From Actinomycetota bacterium (lineage in GTDB: Bacteria > Actinomycetota > Acidimicrobiia > Acidimicrobiales > Acidimicrobilacustridaceae), in assembly GCA_016185305.1 (NCBI GenBank), contig JACPNV010000004.1, positions 1-43,373 of the forward strand: a stretch of 43,373 nucleotides of DNA, in the 5' to 3' direction. The notes beneath the pieces are model-generated. The model did not search any database. It was not told where the DNA came from and saw only the letters and a program-made list of their open reading frames with translations. Below, piece after piece: positions 7,322-15,514 of this stretch; position 1 is the first letter of the stretch, and every line of letters starts with the position of its first letter. Both the position numbers and the translations under genes were made by a program.

Positions 7322-8976
7322 CCGGCGCGGCCGGCGCGACCGGCGACCTCGACGAGGGCTCGAAGCCCGTCGTCGACGGCGAGCATGCGGAAGGTCCGCC
7401 GGGGGACGGCGCCGCGCCCGCTTCGGGCAGCCAACTCCTGCGATCGAGCGCCGTCGTCGCCGTCGGCACCGGCCTGAGCCGAGTCACCGGCCTGGCTCGC
7501 ACCATCGCGCAAGGCGTGGTGCTCGGCCGATTCATCGGCGACGTGTACAACGCCGCCAACACGCTCCCGAACCTGCTGTATGACCTCCTGCTCGGCGGCG
7601 TCCTCGCCGCGACGCTGGTACCCGTCTTCGTCGAGACACGCACCCGCCGAGATGCCGAAGCGACTGGCGCGGTGCTGACGACGCTCGGGGTCGCGCTCGT
7701 CGCGGCGACCGCGGCGGCACTGGCCTTCTCCCCCGTGCTCGGCCGGGTCTTCACCAACACCGACCAGGAGGCCGAGCTCGCCACCGTGCTGCTGTTGCTG
7801 TTCCTGCCGCAGATCTTCTTCTACGGCATGACGACCCTCGCCAGCGGCTTGTTGAACGCCCACCGGCGCTTCGCCGCGGCGGCTTTCGTGCCGGTGCTCA
7901 ACAACATCGTGACGATTGTCGTGCTCGTGGTGTTCAGCGCGCGGATCGGATCGTCGCCGACGCTCGACGATCTCTCGAGCGATTCCTCGTTGCTCTGGCT
8001 GCTCGGCGTCGGCACAACGGCCGGCATCGCCGTGCAGGCCTTGGCGCTCGTGCCCGCCGTTCGCCGCGCCCGCATCCCGATCAGGTGGAGGTTCGATCCT
8101 CGCAACCCAGCGGTGCGCAGCGTGGTGCGCCTCTCGGGATGGACCTTCGGCTATGTCGCCACCAACGCCGTCGTCATCGGCATCGTGATCGCACTGGCGG
8201 GCAACGAGACCGAGCAGGGGCCGGTCACCGCGTACACGTACGCCTACCAGTTCTTCCAGCTCCCCTACGGTCTGCTCGCCGTCGCCGTGATCACCGCGTT
8301 CCTCCCCGAGCTCTCGCAACTCGCGCTGGACGGCGAGATGCAAGCGTTCGGTGACCGCTTCCTCCTGGCCCTTCGCCTGACCGTGCTGCTCGTCGTGCCG
8401 GCCGCCATCGGGTTCGTGCTGCTCGCGCTGCCGATGATCGCCACGGTGTTCGAGTACCGCGCCTTCGACCACGAGCTGACCCTGCAAACCTCCGACACCC
8501 TCCTGGCGTTCTCGGTCGGGCTGCCGTCGTTCGCGCTCTACCTGCTGAGCATCCGCGCCTTCTACGCGATGAAAGACACCAAGACGCCCTTCCTCGTCAA
8601 CCTGGCGCAATCGGCGCTGCTGCTCGTCCTCGCGACCGCTCTGCGCAAGGGCGGCGCGGCGGGACTCGCTCTCGGGTTTGCCCTCGCCTACGTCGTGTTC
8701 GGCTTCGTGGCGCTGGCGGTGCTGCACCGCAGGACGGGTGGGCTGCCATGGGCGGGTAGCCTCGGGTCGTTCACGCGCATCGGGCTCGCCGCCATCGTGT
8801 GCGCGGTCGCCGTCGGCCTCGTGAGCCGGTTCGTCGGCACCGATGCCGGAGGCGGCGCCTGGGTCCGCACGATCACCGGCGTGCTGGTCGGCGGCGGCGT
8901 CTACCTGGGCGTTTGCGTGGCGCTGCGGGTTCCGGAGCTGCGCCAGGCCACCTCGCTCCTCCGCCGGAGCGGCTGA
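7318..8976 (+). CDS. murJ: Lipid II flippase MurJ (MviN family)
   Basis: 552 aa. Moves lipid II across the membrane for peptidoglycan synthesis. After a 45-residue Gly/Asp-rich cytosolic leader come about 14 hydrophobic segments with MviN/MurJ hallmarks: GTGLSRVTGLARTI, NTLPNLLYDLLLGGVLAATLVPVF, LASGLLNAHRRFAAAAFVPV, YAYQFFQLPYGLLAVAV and FYAMKDTKTP. Length fits the family core (about 510-550). The large C-terminal kinase/carbohydrate-binding extension of mycobacterial MviN is absent. The ATG overlaps the preceding stop (ATGA), so its translation is coupled to the coiled-coil protein. Its neighbours here are envelope-stress genes, not the trxB-region genes often found next to actinobacterial murJ. 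Confidence 0.93.
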   Translation: MTGAAGATGDLDEGSKPVVDGEHAEGPPGDGAAPASGSQLLRSSAVVAVGTGLSRVTGLARTIAQGVVLGRFIGDVYNAANTLPNLLYDLLLGGVLAATLVPVFVETRTRRDAEATGAVLTTLGVALVAATAAALAFSPVLGRVFTNTDQEAELATVLLLLFLPQIFFYGMTTLASGLLNAHRRFAAAAFVPVLNNIVTIVVLVVFSARIGSSPTLDDLSSDSSLLWLLGVGTTAGIAVQALALVPAVRRARIPIRWRFDPRNPAVRSVVRLSGWTFGYVATNAVVIGIVIALAGNETEQGPVTAYTYAYQFFQLPYGLLAVAVITAFLPELSQLALDGEMQAFGDRFLLALRLTVLLVVPAAIGFVLLALPMIATVFEYRAFDHELTLQTSDTLLAFSVGLPSFALYLLSIRAFYAMKDTKTPFLVNLAQSALLLVLATALRKGGAAGLALGFALAYVVFGFVALAVLHRRTGGLPWAGSLGSFTRIGLAAIVCAVAVGLVSRFVGTDAGGGAWVRTITGVLVGGGVYLGVCVALRVPELRQATSLLRRSG

Positions 8977-9021
8977 GGAGTTTCACGCCGTTCCGGCGAC
9001 CCACCGACGGCCGATCTGCCG

Positions 9022-9027
9022 TAGGCT
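9022..9027 (+). promoter_or_regulatory. -10 element (TAGGCT) of the pspA-like gene, leaderless-type
   Basis: TAGGCT ends 7 nt before the ATG at 9035. The same hexamer precedes rplU and the radical SAM gene. It suggests the PspA gene can be transcribed separately from murJ. Confidence 0.55.
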
Positions 9028-9034
9028 GTCCGGC

Positions 9035-9919
9035 ATGTGGAAAGCCTTCAAGCGCTGGTGGAAGTACACCGTGATGCGCACGAACCGGGCCATCGACGAT
9101 CGGGCCGATCCCAAGATCCAGCTCGAGCAGGCCATCCAAGAATCACAGGAGCAGCACCGGCGGCTCAAAGAGCAGGCGGCCAACGTCATCGCCAACCAGA
9201 AGCAGGCGGAGATGCGGCTCAACCGCTCGATGGAGGAGTACGAGCGCCTCAACGCCAACGCTCGCCAGGCAGTGCTGATGGCCGACGAGGCCCAGCGGTC
9301 AGGCGACGAGACCAAGACGCGGGAGTACACGGCGGCGGCCGAGTCGTTCGCCAACCGCTTGATCTCGCTCGAGAGCGAGGTCGAGCAGGGCAAGACGATG
9401 GTGCTGCAAGCATCGCAAGCGGCCGAGCAAGCCAAGGCGGCGGTCTCCACCAACGCCTCTGCTTTGCAGAAGAAGCTCGCCGAGCGCCAGAAGCTGCTCA
9501 GCCAGCTCGACCAGGCCAAGATGCAAGAGCAGATGAACACGGCCATGGCGCAGCTCAGCGAAGCCGTCGGTGAAGACGTCCCCACGTTCAACGAGATCCG
9601 CGACAAGATCGAGGCTCGTTACGCCAAGGCCAAGAGCTCGGCCGAGCTCACCGAGGCATCGGTCGAGAGCAACATGCTCGAGATCGAGCAAGCCTCCCGC
9701 AACGTCGAGGCCCAGGCCCGCCTCTCCCAGATCCGCGAGCAGTTGGGTCTGGCGCCGCCACCCGGTCAGGCCGAAGGCCAAGCCGCGGTCGGCACCGCGT
9801 CCGCCAGCGGCGGCGAGCTCAACGCCTCGACCGAACCGGCCGCCGAGAAGGTCGGCGAGACCGAGGCCGAGGCCGAGGCGCAACCGGCGCCGGCGCCGCA
9901 GAACCAAGCGACGAGCTGA
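9035..9919 (+). CDS. pspA: PspA/IM30 family envelope-stress protein
   Basis: 294 aa. PspA proteins are peripheral cytosolic proteins that polymerise on stressed membranes and help preserve the proton gradient. The N-terminus has the amphipathic membrane-binding helix (MWKAFKRWWKYTVMR). Residues about 25-240 are a continuous helical coiled coil with the family pattern (AIDDRADPKIQLEQAIQES early, DEAQRSGDETKTREY in the middle). An acidic Ala/Glu/Pro-rich tail of about 45 residues follows. No PspBC genes are adjacent, as expected in Actinobacteria. The start follows a TAGGCT -10. The gene converges with vapC. Confidence 0.88.
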   Translation: MWKAFKRWWKYTVMRTNRAIDDRADPKIQLEQAIQESQEQHRRLKEQAANVIANQKQAEMRLNRSMEEYERLNANARQAVLMADEAQRSGDETKTREYTAAAESFANRLISLESEVEQGKTMVLQASQAAEQAKAAVSTNASALQKKLAERQKLLSQLDQAKMQEQMNTAMAQLSEAVGEDVPTFNEIRDKIEARYAKAKSSAELTEASVESNMLEIEQASRNVEAQARLSQIREQLGLAPPPGQAEGQAAVGTASASGGELNASTEPAAEKVGETEAEAEAQPAPAPQNQATS

Positions 9920-10024
9920 CGATCCCGTCGTAAGCCTCCGCACCCGGACCGAACTGGTGGCGGATCTCGCCCGTGTGGCCGGACAACCGCCACAGGTACA
10001 CGGCAACGCCCCGGTGCGCGTGAG

Positions 10025-10414
10025 TCAGCTGTACGGCGGGTGCAGCCCCGCCAGCATCGGGAAATGCCGCACGTTGCGAGTCCAGAGCTCGGCATCGAGC
10101 GCCTCAACGGTTGCGGCGATGACGTAGTCCGCGGCATCGACTCCTGGGTGCGATCGCCGATACTTCCGAGCCAGCGTGCCGGCCGCGTCAGCCAGCGCCT
10201 CGTCGACCGGTACCCATCGCAGCGCCGACAGCAAGGCGGCGGTCGCGCGCCGTTCCGTAGAACGCATCCCGCTCAGCACTTCGGTGCGGGTGAGAACCGA
10301 GCCGAACAACTCTTCGCCGCGCTCCGTGGCTTCGACGAGCAGCCGACGCGCCCGCACGTCACCGCGCAGGTGGTCGATGAGGACGGACGTGTCGGCAACG
10401 ACGAGACGGCTCAC
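10025..10414 (-). CDS. vapC: VapC-type PIN-domain ribonuclease toxin
   Basis: 129 aa. PIN-domain toxins cleave RNA using a cluster of acidic residues that bind magnesium. The expected set is present: Asp in VVADTSVLID, Glu in TRTEVLSGM, Asp residues in GVDAADYVIAA, and the Asn of LWTRNVRHF. The enzyme looks intact. GTG at 10414 is chosen because it overlaps the antitoxin stop (GTGA), the usual coupling for such pairs. The frame extends upstream to 10489 but that stretch lies inside the antitoxin. The target RNA is unknown. Confidence 0.88.
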   Translation of the reverse strand: MSRLVVADTSVLIDHLRGDVRARRLLVEATERGEELFGSVLTRTEVLSGMRSTERRATAALLSALRWVPVDEALADAAGTLARKYRRSHPGVDAADYVIAATVEALDAELWTRNVRHFPMLAGLHPPYS

Positions 10415-10662
10415 GTGTCGAGCTTCGCTCCCAGACCGGACCGGACCTGTTCCACGAACTGCTCGCCATCGGCGCGCCGCCCCTTCCACGCACCAAAGCT
10501 CTGATCGAGCCCACCGAGTCGGTCATCGACAGATGTTCTGGAGAAGTGGGCGTCGATCGCCTGTCGCACGAGCTCGCCCATGCTCAGGCCCGACGCGGCC
10601 GACTCACGTCGCAACCGCTTGTACTGCTCGTCCTCCAGCACGATCTGCGTTCGATGACTCAT
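10411..10662 (-). CDS. vapB: Ribbon-helix-helix antitoxin (VapB type)
   Basis: 83 aa. Residues 1-45 are a ribbon-helix-helix DNA-binding domain: the strand RTQIVLEDEQYKRLRRESA, then helix SMGELVRQAIDAHF. Residues 46-83 form the toxin-neutralising tail. Such antitoxins bind their own promoter as dimers and block the toxin. The ATG at 10662 lies directly after a perfect inverted repeat that contains the -10 element, so autoregulation is likely. The pair sits 25 nt after the proB stop, inside the proB-proA interval. Confidence 0.88.
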   Translation of the reverse strand: MSHRTQIVLEDEQYKRLRRESAASGLSMGELVRQAIDAHFSRTSVDDRLGGLDQSFGAWKGRRADGEQFVEQVRSGLGAKLDT

Positions 10663-10678
10663 GATGTAAGGATACATC
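10663..10678 (-). promoter_or_regulatory. vapBC operator-promoter: inverted repeat enclosing the -10 element
   Basis: GATGTA-AGGA-TACATC is a perfect 6-bp inverted repeat with a 4-bp spacer, immediately upstream of the vapB ATG. On the minus strand it contains TATCCT (10674-10669), 6 nt before the ATG, a leaderless-type -10. A dimeric ribbon-helix-helix protein bound here would cover the promoter. Confidence 0.7.
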
Positions 10679-10687
10679 ACGTGCAGG

Positions 10688-11782
10688 CTACGGCAGCACG
10701 ACGAGGTCGTCGCGGTGCACGAGGTACGGCGGGACGCCATCAGGCAGCTCGGCCGAGCGCCGGCCGGCCATGTCCTTCGCCGTCGCCGCGCTGACCCGCA
10801 CGATGCCTTTGGCGAACACGGCGCCGTCGGTGCCGGCGACCTCGACCGCGTCGTTCTCGTCGAAGCTGCCCTCCACCGTCGTGACCCCGGCTGCGAGCAA
10901 CGAGGCCTTGCCACCGAGCAGCGCGCGGCGCGCGCCGTCGTCGACCACGAGCGTGCCGCTGGCGCCGACCGCGAACGCGATCCAGAGCTTGCGCGAGGGC
11001 AGCTTGCGATCGTGCGGCTGGACCAGCGTCCCGGTACCCGACTCACCGTTGACCGCATCGGTCAAGACGCCGTCGCGGTGGGCGGCGGCGATGACGGTGC
11101 GGACACCGGACCACGCCGCGATCTTCGCCGCCGCGAGCTTCGATGCCATCCCCCCGCTTCCCCGCGCGCTGCCCGCCCCGCCGGCGATGCCCTCGAGCAC
11201 ATGATCGATCTCGACGATCTCCTCGATGAGCGAAGCCGACGAGTCGAGCCGAGGGTCAGCGGTCAGAAGGCCCTCGGTGTCGGTCAGCAGCACGAGTACC
11301 TCGGCGCCAAGCAGGTGGGCGACGAGCGCGGCGATGCGGTCGTTGTCGCCGAAGCGGATCTCGTCGTCGGCGATGGTGTCGTTCTCGTTCACGACAGGCA
11401 CGACACCGAGGTCGAGCAGCCGGGCCAGGGTGCCGCGAGCGTGCAGGTACTGGCTGCGCTCGCGGAAGTCGAGCGGCGCGACGAGCACCTGCCCGGCCAC
11501 CAAACCGTGGCGGGCCAGCTCCTCGTCGTAGACCTGCATCAGCCGGCTCTGCCCGACCGCGGCCACTGCTTGCAGCGTCACGCCGTCTCGGGGCCGCTTG
11601 GCGCCGCCGAGGCCCAAGGCGGGGAGGCCGGCGCCGATCGCGCCCGACGTGACGATGACGACGTCGTGGCCGGCGGCGCGGACCGCGGCGACTTCCTTGC
11701 AGAGCTTGGCGATCGATGCCTTGTCGATCTCGCCTCGGGCGTTGGTGACCGACGACGTGCCGATCTTGGCCACGACGATCAT
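10688..11782 (-). CDS. proB: Glutamate 5-kinase (ProB) with PUA domain
   Basis: 364 aa. Phosphorylates L-glutamate with ATP, the first and feedback-regulated step of proline synthesis. The amino-acid kinase domain (1-260) shows VVAKIGTSSVT, VTSGAIGAG, PVVNENDTIADDEI and the GGMASKLAAAKIA nucleotide loop. Residues about 280-364 are the PUA domain common in longer ProB proteins. Length matches the full two-domain form (about 367 aa). It lies 44 nt downstream of obgE in the same direction, the conserved actinobacterial order, but the next gene is vapB, not proA. Confidence 0.96.
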   Translation of the reverse strand: MIVVAKIGTSSVTNARGEIDKASIAKLCKEVAAVRAAGHDVVIVTSGAIGAGLPALGLGGAKRPRDGVTLQAVAAVGQSRLMQVYDEELARHGLVAGQVLVAPLDFRERSQYLHARGTLARLLDLGVVPVVNENDTIADDEIRFGDNDRIAALVAHLLGAEVLVLLTDTEGLLTADPRLDSSASLIEEIVEIDHVLEGIAGGAGSARGSGGMASKLAAAKIAAWSGVRTVIAAAHRDGVLTDAVNGESGTGTLVQPHDRKLPSRKLWIAFAVGASGTLVVDDGARRALLGGKASLLAAGVTTVEGSFDENDAVEVAGTDGAVFAKGIVRVSAATAKDMAGRRSAELPDGVPPYLVHRDDLVVLP

Positions 11783-11826
11783 CGTCTGCGCCTCTCGTCG
11801 CTCCTCACGGCGACATCTTCCCGCGT

Positions 11827-13086
11827 TCAGGCGTCAGCTTCGTAGTCGAAGCTGAGATCACCGATGCGCACCGTGTCGCCTTCCGCGGCGCCAGCCCGGG
11901 CCAGTGCCCTGTCGACACCGAGCTTGCGTAGACGATGCTGTGCGAAGTCGAGAGCGTCGGGGTTCGTGAGGTCGGACAGCGCCACTGCTCGCAAAGCGTC
12001 GCGGCCCGTCACGACGAACGACCCGTCATCGGCTCGCACGATCTCGAAGCCCTCCTCCACCGGCCGGTGCACGACGAACGCATCGGCGACCGGCTCGCTG
12101 TCACGGACCGCTTGGACGGTCGTGGCCATCTGGCCGACGAGGCGGTCGACGTTGAGACCGGTGACCCCCGAGATGCGCAGCGCCGGGCCTCCTGCGACCG
12201 GAGCCGCCACGTCGGCCCGCGACCCGACGACGATGCGCGGCCGGTCGAGCAGATCCGGTTGGTACTGACCGAGCTCGGCGAGCAGCACGCGCTCCTGGTC
12301 GTCCGGCTCGGGCAGACCGGTCTCGGCGGCGAGGTCGAGCAGGAGCACGAGCACGCGGGCTCGCTCGATGTGCCGAAGGAACTGGAGGCCCAGGCCTCGA
12401 CCGTCGCTGGCCCCTTCGATGAGCCCGGGGATGTCGGCGACGACGAACTCGGCGCCGTCGTCGAGCCGGACAACACCGAGGTTGGGCTCGAGCGTCGTGA
12501 ACGGGTAGTCGGCGATCTTGGGGCGGGCGGCGGAGATCCGCGAGATCAGCGTGCTCTTGCCGACGTTGGGGAAGCCGACGAGGGCCACGTCAGCGAGGAG
12601 CTTCAGCTCCAGCCGCACCCAGCGCTCATCGCCATGCTCGCCTTGTTCCGCGAACGACGGCGCCCGGCGGCGGTTCGACAGGAACCGGGCGTTGCCCCGT
12701 CCACCCCGCCCGCCGGCCGCCGCCAGCCATCGATCGCCGTGGTGGACCAGGTCGGTGAGAACACGACCGTCAGAGCCGTACACGACCGTGCCCTCCGGTA
12801 CACCCACGTCGAGGTCGTGGCCCGACGTGCCGTGGCGCTTCTTGCCCGAGCCGTGGGTGCCATTCTCGGCCCGGCGGTGCGGATGATCCTTGAAGGCGCT
12901 CAGCGACGCGACGTTGCGATCAGCGATCAACCAGACGTCGCCGCCCTTTCCCCCGTCACCGCCATCGGGGCCGCCTTTGGGGACATGGGCTTCGCGGCGC
13001 ACAGAGACGCAGCCGGCGCCACCGTCACCCGCCCGGACGTTGACGTTGGCCTCGTCGACGAAGTTGCTGGTGAGGGCGGGACACAC
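11827..13086 (-). CDS. obgE: GTPase Obg/CgtA
   Basis: 419 aa. Obg is an essential GTPase linked to 50S ribosome assembly and the stringent response. In order: the glycine-rich Obg fold (1-160, with GGPDGGDGGKGG and AAGGRGGRGNARF); the G domain with P-loop GFPNVGKST, switch TTLEPNLGVV and DIPGLIEGAS; then the OCT domain from about 335 (GFEIVRADDGSFVVTG). The GTG start is supported by TAGCTT 6 nt upstream. The usual rpmA-obgE adjacency is broken by the pilin cluster, and this promoter would let obgE be expressed independently. Confidence 0.95.
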   Translation of the reverse strand: MCPALTSNFVDEANVNVRAGDGGAGCVSVRREAHVPKGGPDGGDGGKGGDVWLIADRNVASLSAFKDHPHRRAENGTHGSGKKRHGTSGHDLDVGVPEGTVVYGSDGRVLTDLVHHGDRWLAAAGGRGGRGNARFLSNRRRAPSFAEQGEHGDERWVRLELKLLADVALVGFPNVGKSTLISRISAARPKIADYPFTTLEPNLGVVRLDDGAEFVVADIPGLIEGASDGRGLGLQFLRHIERARVLVLLLDLAAETGLPEPDDQERVLLAELGQYQPDLLDRPRIVVGSRADVAAPVAGGPALRISGVTGLNVDRLVGQMATTVQAVRDSEPVADAFVVHRPVEEGFEIVRADDGSFVVTGRDALRAVALSDLTNPDALDFAQHRLRKLGVDRALARAGAAEGDTVRIGDLSFDYEADA

Positions 13087-13092
13087 CGCAAG

Positions 13093-13098
13093 AAGCTA
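13093..13098 (-). promoter_or_regulatory. -10 element (TAGCTT) of obgE, leaderless-type
   Basis: On the minus strand TAGCTT ends 6 nt before the obgE GTG at 13086, in the 50-nt gap after the last pilin-cluster gene. Confidence 0.5.
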
Positions 13099-13136
13099 TC
13101 GCTCGCGAGCGTCGATGGTCGCGTCTGGGTGCCTGA

Positions 13137-14861
13137 TCAGCTGTTGGGCACGAGGCGCACGGGGTCGCCCTTGATACGCACCGTCCAGGTGGTGCGGTCA
13201 CCAATCGAGCAGCCGGATGAACACACTGTGTACCTGATCTTCCACCATGAGAGACTGCCGTAGTAGGTGGCGTAGTCCGATCTCAGCACCGTCCGCAGCC
13301 GTAGCAGTCGATCGCTGTACTTGCCGGTCTGGGTGAGCTGTGCGAACGGCTTTGTGCCATCGCCGCTGACGTCAACATAGTTGGCGACGAGGTTCCCATA
13401 GCCACCACTAGGCGGGCTCTCGCCGGTCGCACAGGCCGTGCCGGTGTCCGACTGGTAGCGGGCGTCCTTGCAGCCAATCTCCCACGTGAAGTTCACCGGG
13501 TTACCGCGGGGGTCGAGCAGCTCGATCCTGGTTGCGCCTTCGGCCGGGTCGAACAGCTCGACCTCCATGGTCTTCCCGGCGTGCTCGGCGCCGACGCTTG
13601 CCAGGTAGAAGCTCGGCGTAGAGCCCGAAAATGCCGCGTAGACGCCAAGGTGGGTGAGGGCAAAGACCTTCGGGCAATTGGCGTTGTAGGTCACGTCGGC
13701 GTTCTGCTCGGTCGGGTCGTTCACGCACGGGGTGTAGCCCGTCGGCTGTCGCACGCGGATACCGAACTGGTTCTGCCCTTCCGCGACCAACTTGTTGGTC
13801 GGTATGACCGGGTTCACTTGAAGGTAGTAGGTGCCGACCGACGGGTTCACGAACGTGTAGAGATTGCGCCAGGCCCCGCAGAACGGACCCGCAGGGAGAC
13901 TGCCGCCTGCTGGCGCGTTCGTGTTCGGGCCGATCGTGGTCGTCTGGAGCACCGTCGCCAGCGACGGATCGTTGGAGTTGTTGCTGCGAACCGTGAACGT
14001 GTATTGGCGCTGGGGACGGGGAGTGACGTCGTCTGCTCCGCTGTCGCCCGCCGCCGTACCCTCGTACTGGCACTGTGCCGCGTCGTAGATCTGGATCGAA
14101 TAGTTGCCACTCAGGTTTGCTGGGAACTCGATGCCGTAGAAATAGCCGTTCGCGTTGTAGTCGACGTTCTTACGCAGCCAGCTCGGAGCGCCACTAGCGC
14201 CATAGTCGCATCGACCGGCCCCGCTGCTGCCGTTGGCATCCGCGTACGGCGTGATGCGGTCGCCGTGCTCGTTGCGGGCGCAATAACCCGAGACCGACGC
14301 CCAAAGGTTTTCTTTCGCGAAACCGCTCTGGAGCCCTCCCGTTCCGAGGAAGTTGCGCGGGCTTCCCATAGGAACCGGCCTGATGCGCTCCGCCGTGCCC
14401 TGGCGGTTGACGAGTGTGCCGCCTGGCCGGGCGAGCTTGCTGAAGTACTGGTCGACCTTCGCGTCCTGGAGGGTCACGAAGTACTTCGTCGTCGACCCGG
14501 TCACCGGACCCATCGTCACGCTGACGTCTGGGTCGGTGGGCGTGCAGGTCGAGGTGGACCCGGTCGTGCAGAAACCGTTCTTGACGAGCGACTGCACTGC
14601 CGCACTTGCCGCCTTCGCGTTGTCGGGGAGCATCGGGGCCGCTGCCAGCGCGGCGGCGTCGGCTGCTCGCTGGATCTTCGCAGCCCGCGCGAACCAGGCA
14701 CCGAGGTCGACCGCATAAGCCGTGAAGGCGACCATCGGGACGAGGAACAGAGCGGTGACGGCGAGGACGTATCCGGTGTCATCCCGGAGCCGGCGAGCTC
14801 TTTCCGGCCACTGCCCGTCATCGCCTTGGAGGCGCCGACGAAGAGTCGATGGCTTCATCAT
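13137..14861 (-). CDS. TadG-like pseudopilin / Flp pilus-associated secreted protein
   Basis: 574 aa. The N-terminus has a basic cytosolic segment, then one membrane helix with the Tad-type pattern (DDTGYVLAVTALFLVPMVAFTAYAVDLG) and ARAAKIQRAADAAALAAAPML, the signature of putative Flp-pilus assembly TadG proteins. The remaining 500 residues are extracellular, rich in Gly/Ser/Thr/Asn and contain at least ten Cys; there is no VWA domain. ATG at 14861 is preceded by GGAGG 7 nt upstream, embedded in the end of the previous gene (3-nt gap). The likely role is a minor pilin or pilus-tip protein, inferred from family and context. The assembly ATPase and prepilin peptidase are not in the window. Confidence 0.75.
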   Translation of the reverse strand: MMKPSTLRRRLQGDDGQWPERARRLRDDTGYVLAVTALFLVPMVAFTAYAVDLGAWFARAAKIQRAADAAALAAAPMLPDNAKAASAAVQSLVKNGFCTTGSTSTCTPTDPDVSVTMGPVTGSTTKYFVTLQDAKVDQYFSKLARPGGTLVNRQGTAERIRPVPMGSPRNFLGTGGLQSGFAKENLWASVSGYCARNEHGDRITPYADANGSSGAGRCDYGASGAPSWLRKNVDYNANGYFYGIEFPANLSGNYSIQIYDAAQCQYEGTAAGDSGADDVTPRPQRQYTFTVRSNNSNDPSLATVLQTTTIGPNTNAPAGGSLPAGPFCGAWRNLYTFVNPSVGTYYLQVNPVIPTNKLVAEGQNQFGIRVRQPTGYTPCVNDPTEQNADVTYNANCPKVFALTHLGVYAAFSGSTPSFYLASVGAEHAGKTMEVELFDPAEGATRIELLDPRGNPVNFTWEIGCKDARYQSDTGTACATGESPPSGGYGNLVANYVDVSGDGTKPFAQLTQTGKYSDRLLRLRTVLRSDYATYYGSLSWWKIRYTVCSSGCSIGDRTTWTVRIKGDPVRLVPNS

Positions 14862-14864
14862 CGT

Positions 14865-15506
14865 TCAACCTCCGATGAATGGTGGTTCGAGGCGGTAGAT
14901 CGCTTGTTCCGACATGGTCAGCGTCATGCCAGGAATCAGGTTCGTGAAGGAGGTGTATTGGATCTCGACCCAGACGCCGAGCCAGTCCGCGCCGACCACG
15001 TCTCTGTTCTCTCGAAAGACCGGACACCACGCCGCGTCCCACCCGCCAGCACAGCTCGGGCTGCCGAACGACCCGCCCGGGAAACCCACCGGTGTGTTGG
15101 TGTTCATCTGAGCCTTCGTGTAGAAGTTGCAAAGCCCCGGCTGGCTCGACGTCTTGCACGCGGCTGGCACGGTGTTGTTGCTGTTCGCCTTCCAGATCGA
15201 GATCTTCGTGACGGTCGCCCGCTTCAGGCCACCGAACGCCGAGCTGAGCTGCTGTAAGGCTTCGTAGTCGGCCAATCGATTCTTCGAGAGCTGCGAGTCG
15301 GTGCGAGCAGCGCTCATCACCGCGTTCTCGAGGATGTTCTCCTGCCGGAACGCCATGCCGTACTCGAACATTGTCACGGCCAGCATGACCAGAATCGGCG
15401 CGGCCAAGGCGAACTCGACGAGGACAGCTCCATCGTCACCCCGCAGCCGGCCCCCACGGTCGGCGACTGGCGAGAATCGAGTAGTTCGTGCATGCTGCAT
15501 CGACAT
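14865..15506 (-). CDS. TadE-like minor pilin (paralogue 1)
   Basis: 213 aa. After a basic leader, GDDGAVLVEFALAAPILVMLAVTMFEYG is the TadE motif and membrane helix, with the Glu of VEFA at the usual pilin position. The exported part has several Cys and ends in YRLEPPFIGG. It shares its length, Cys-x-x-Tyr segment (LCNFYT), an aromatic LGVWVEIQY strand and the RLEP ending with the next gene upstream, so the two are paralogues. ATG at 15506 follows a purine-rich GAGGGAG and lies 8 nt after the previous stop. Confidence 0.78.
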   Translation of the reverse strand: MSMQHARTTRFSPVADRGGRLRGDDGAVLVEFALAAPILVMLAVTMFEYGMAFRQENILENAVMSAARTDSQLSKNRLADYEALQQLSSAFGGLKRATVTKISIWKANSNNTVPAACKTSSQPGLCNFYTKAQMNTNTPVGFPGGSFGSPSCAGGWDAAWCPVFRENRDVVGADWLGVWVEIQYTSFTNLIPGMTLTMSEQAIYRLEPPFIGG

Positions 15507-15514
15507 CGGCTCCC

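Noticed and set aside
9957..9993. Possible terminator after pspA: GTGGCGG and CCGCCAC, 7-bp stem
   Set aside because: The 23-nt loop is large and no T-tract follows; too weak to call.
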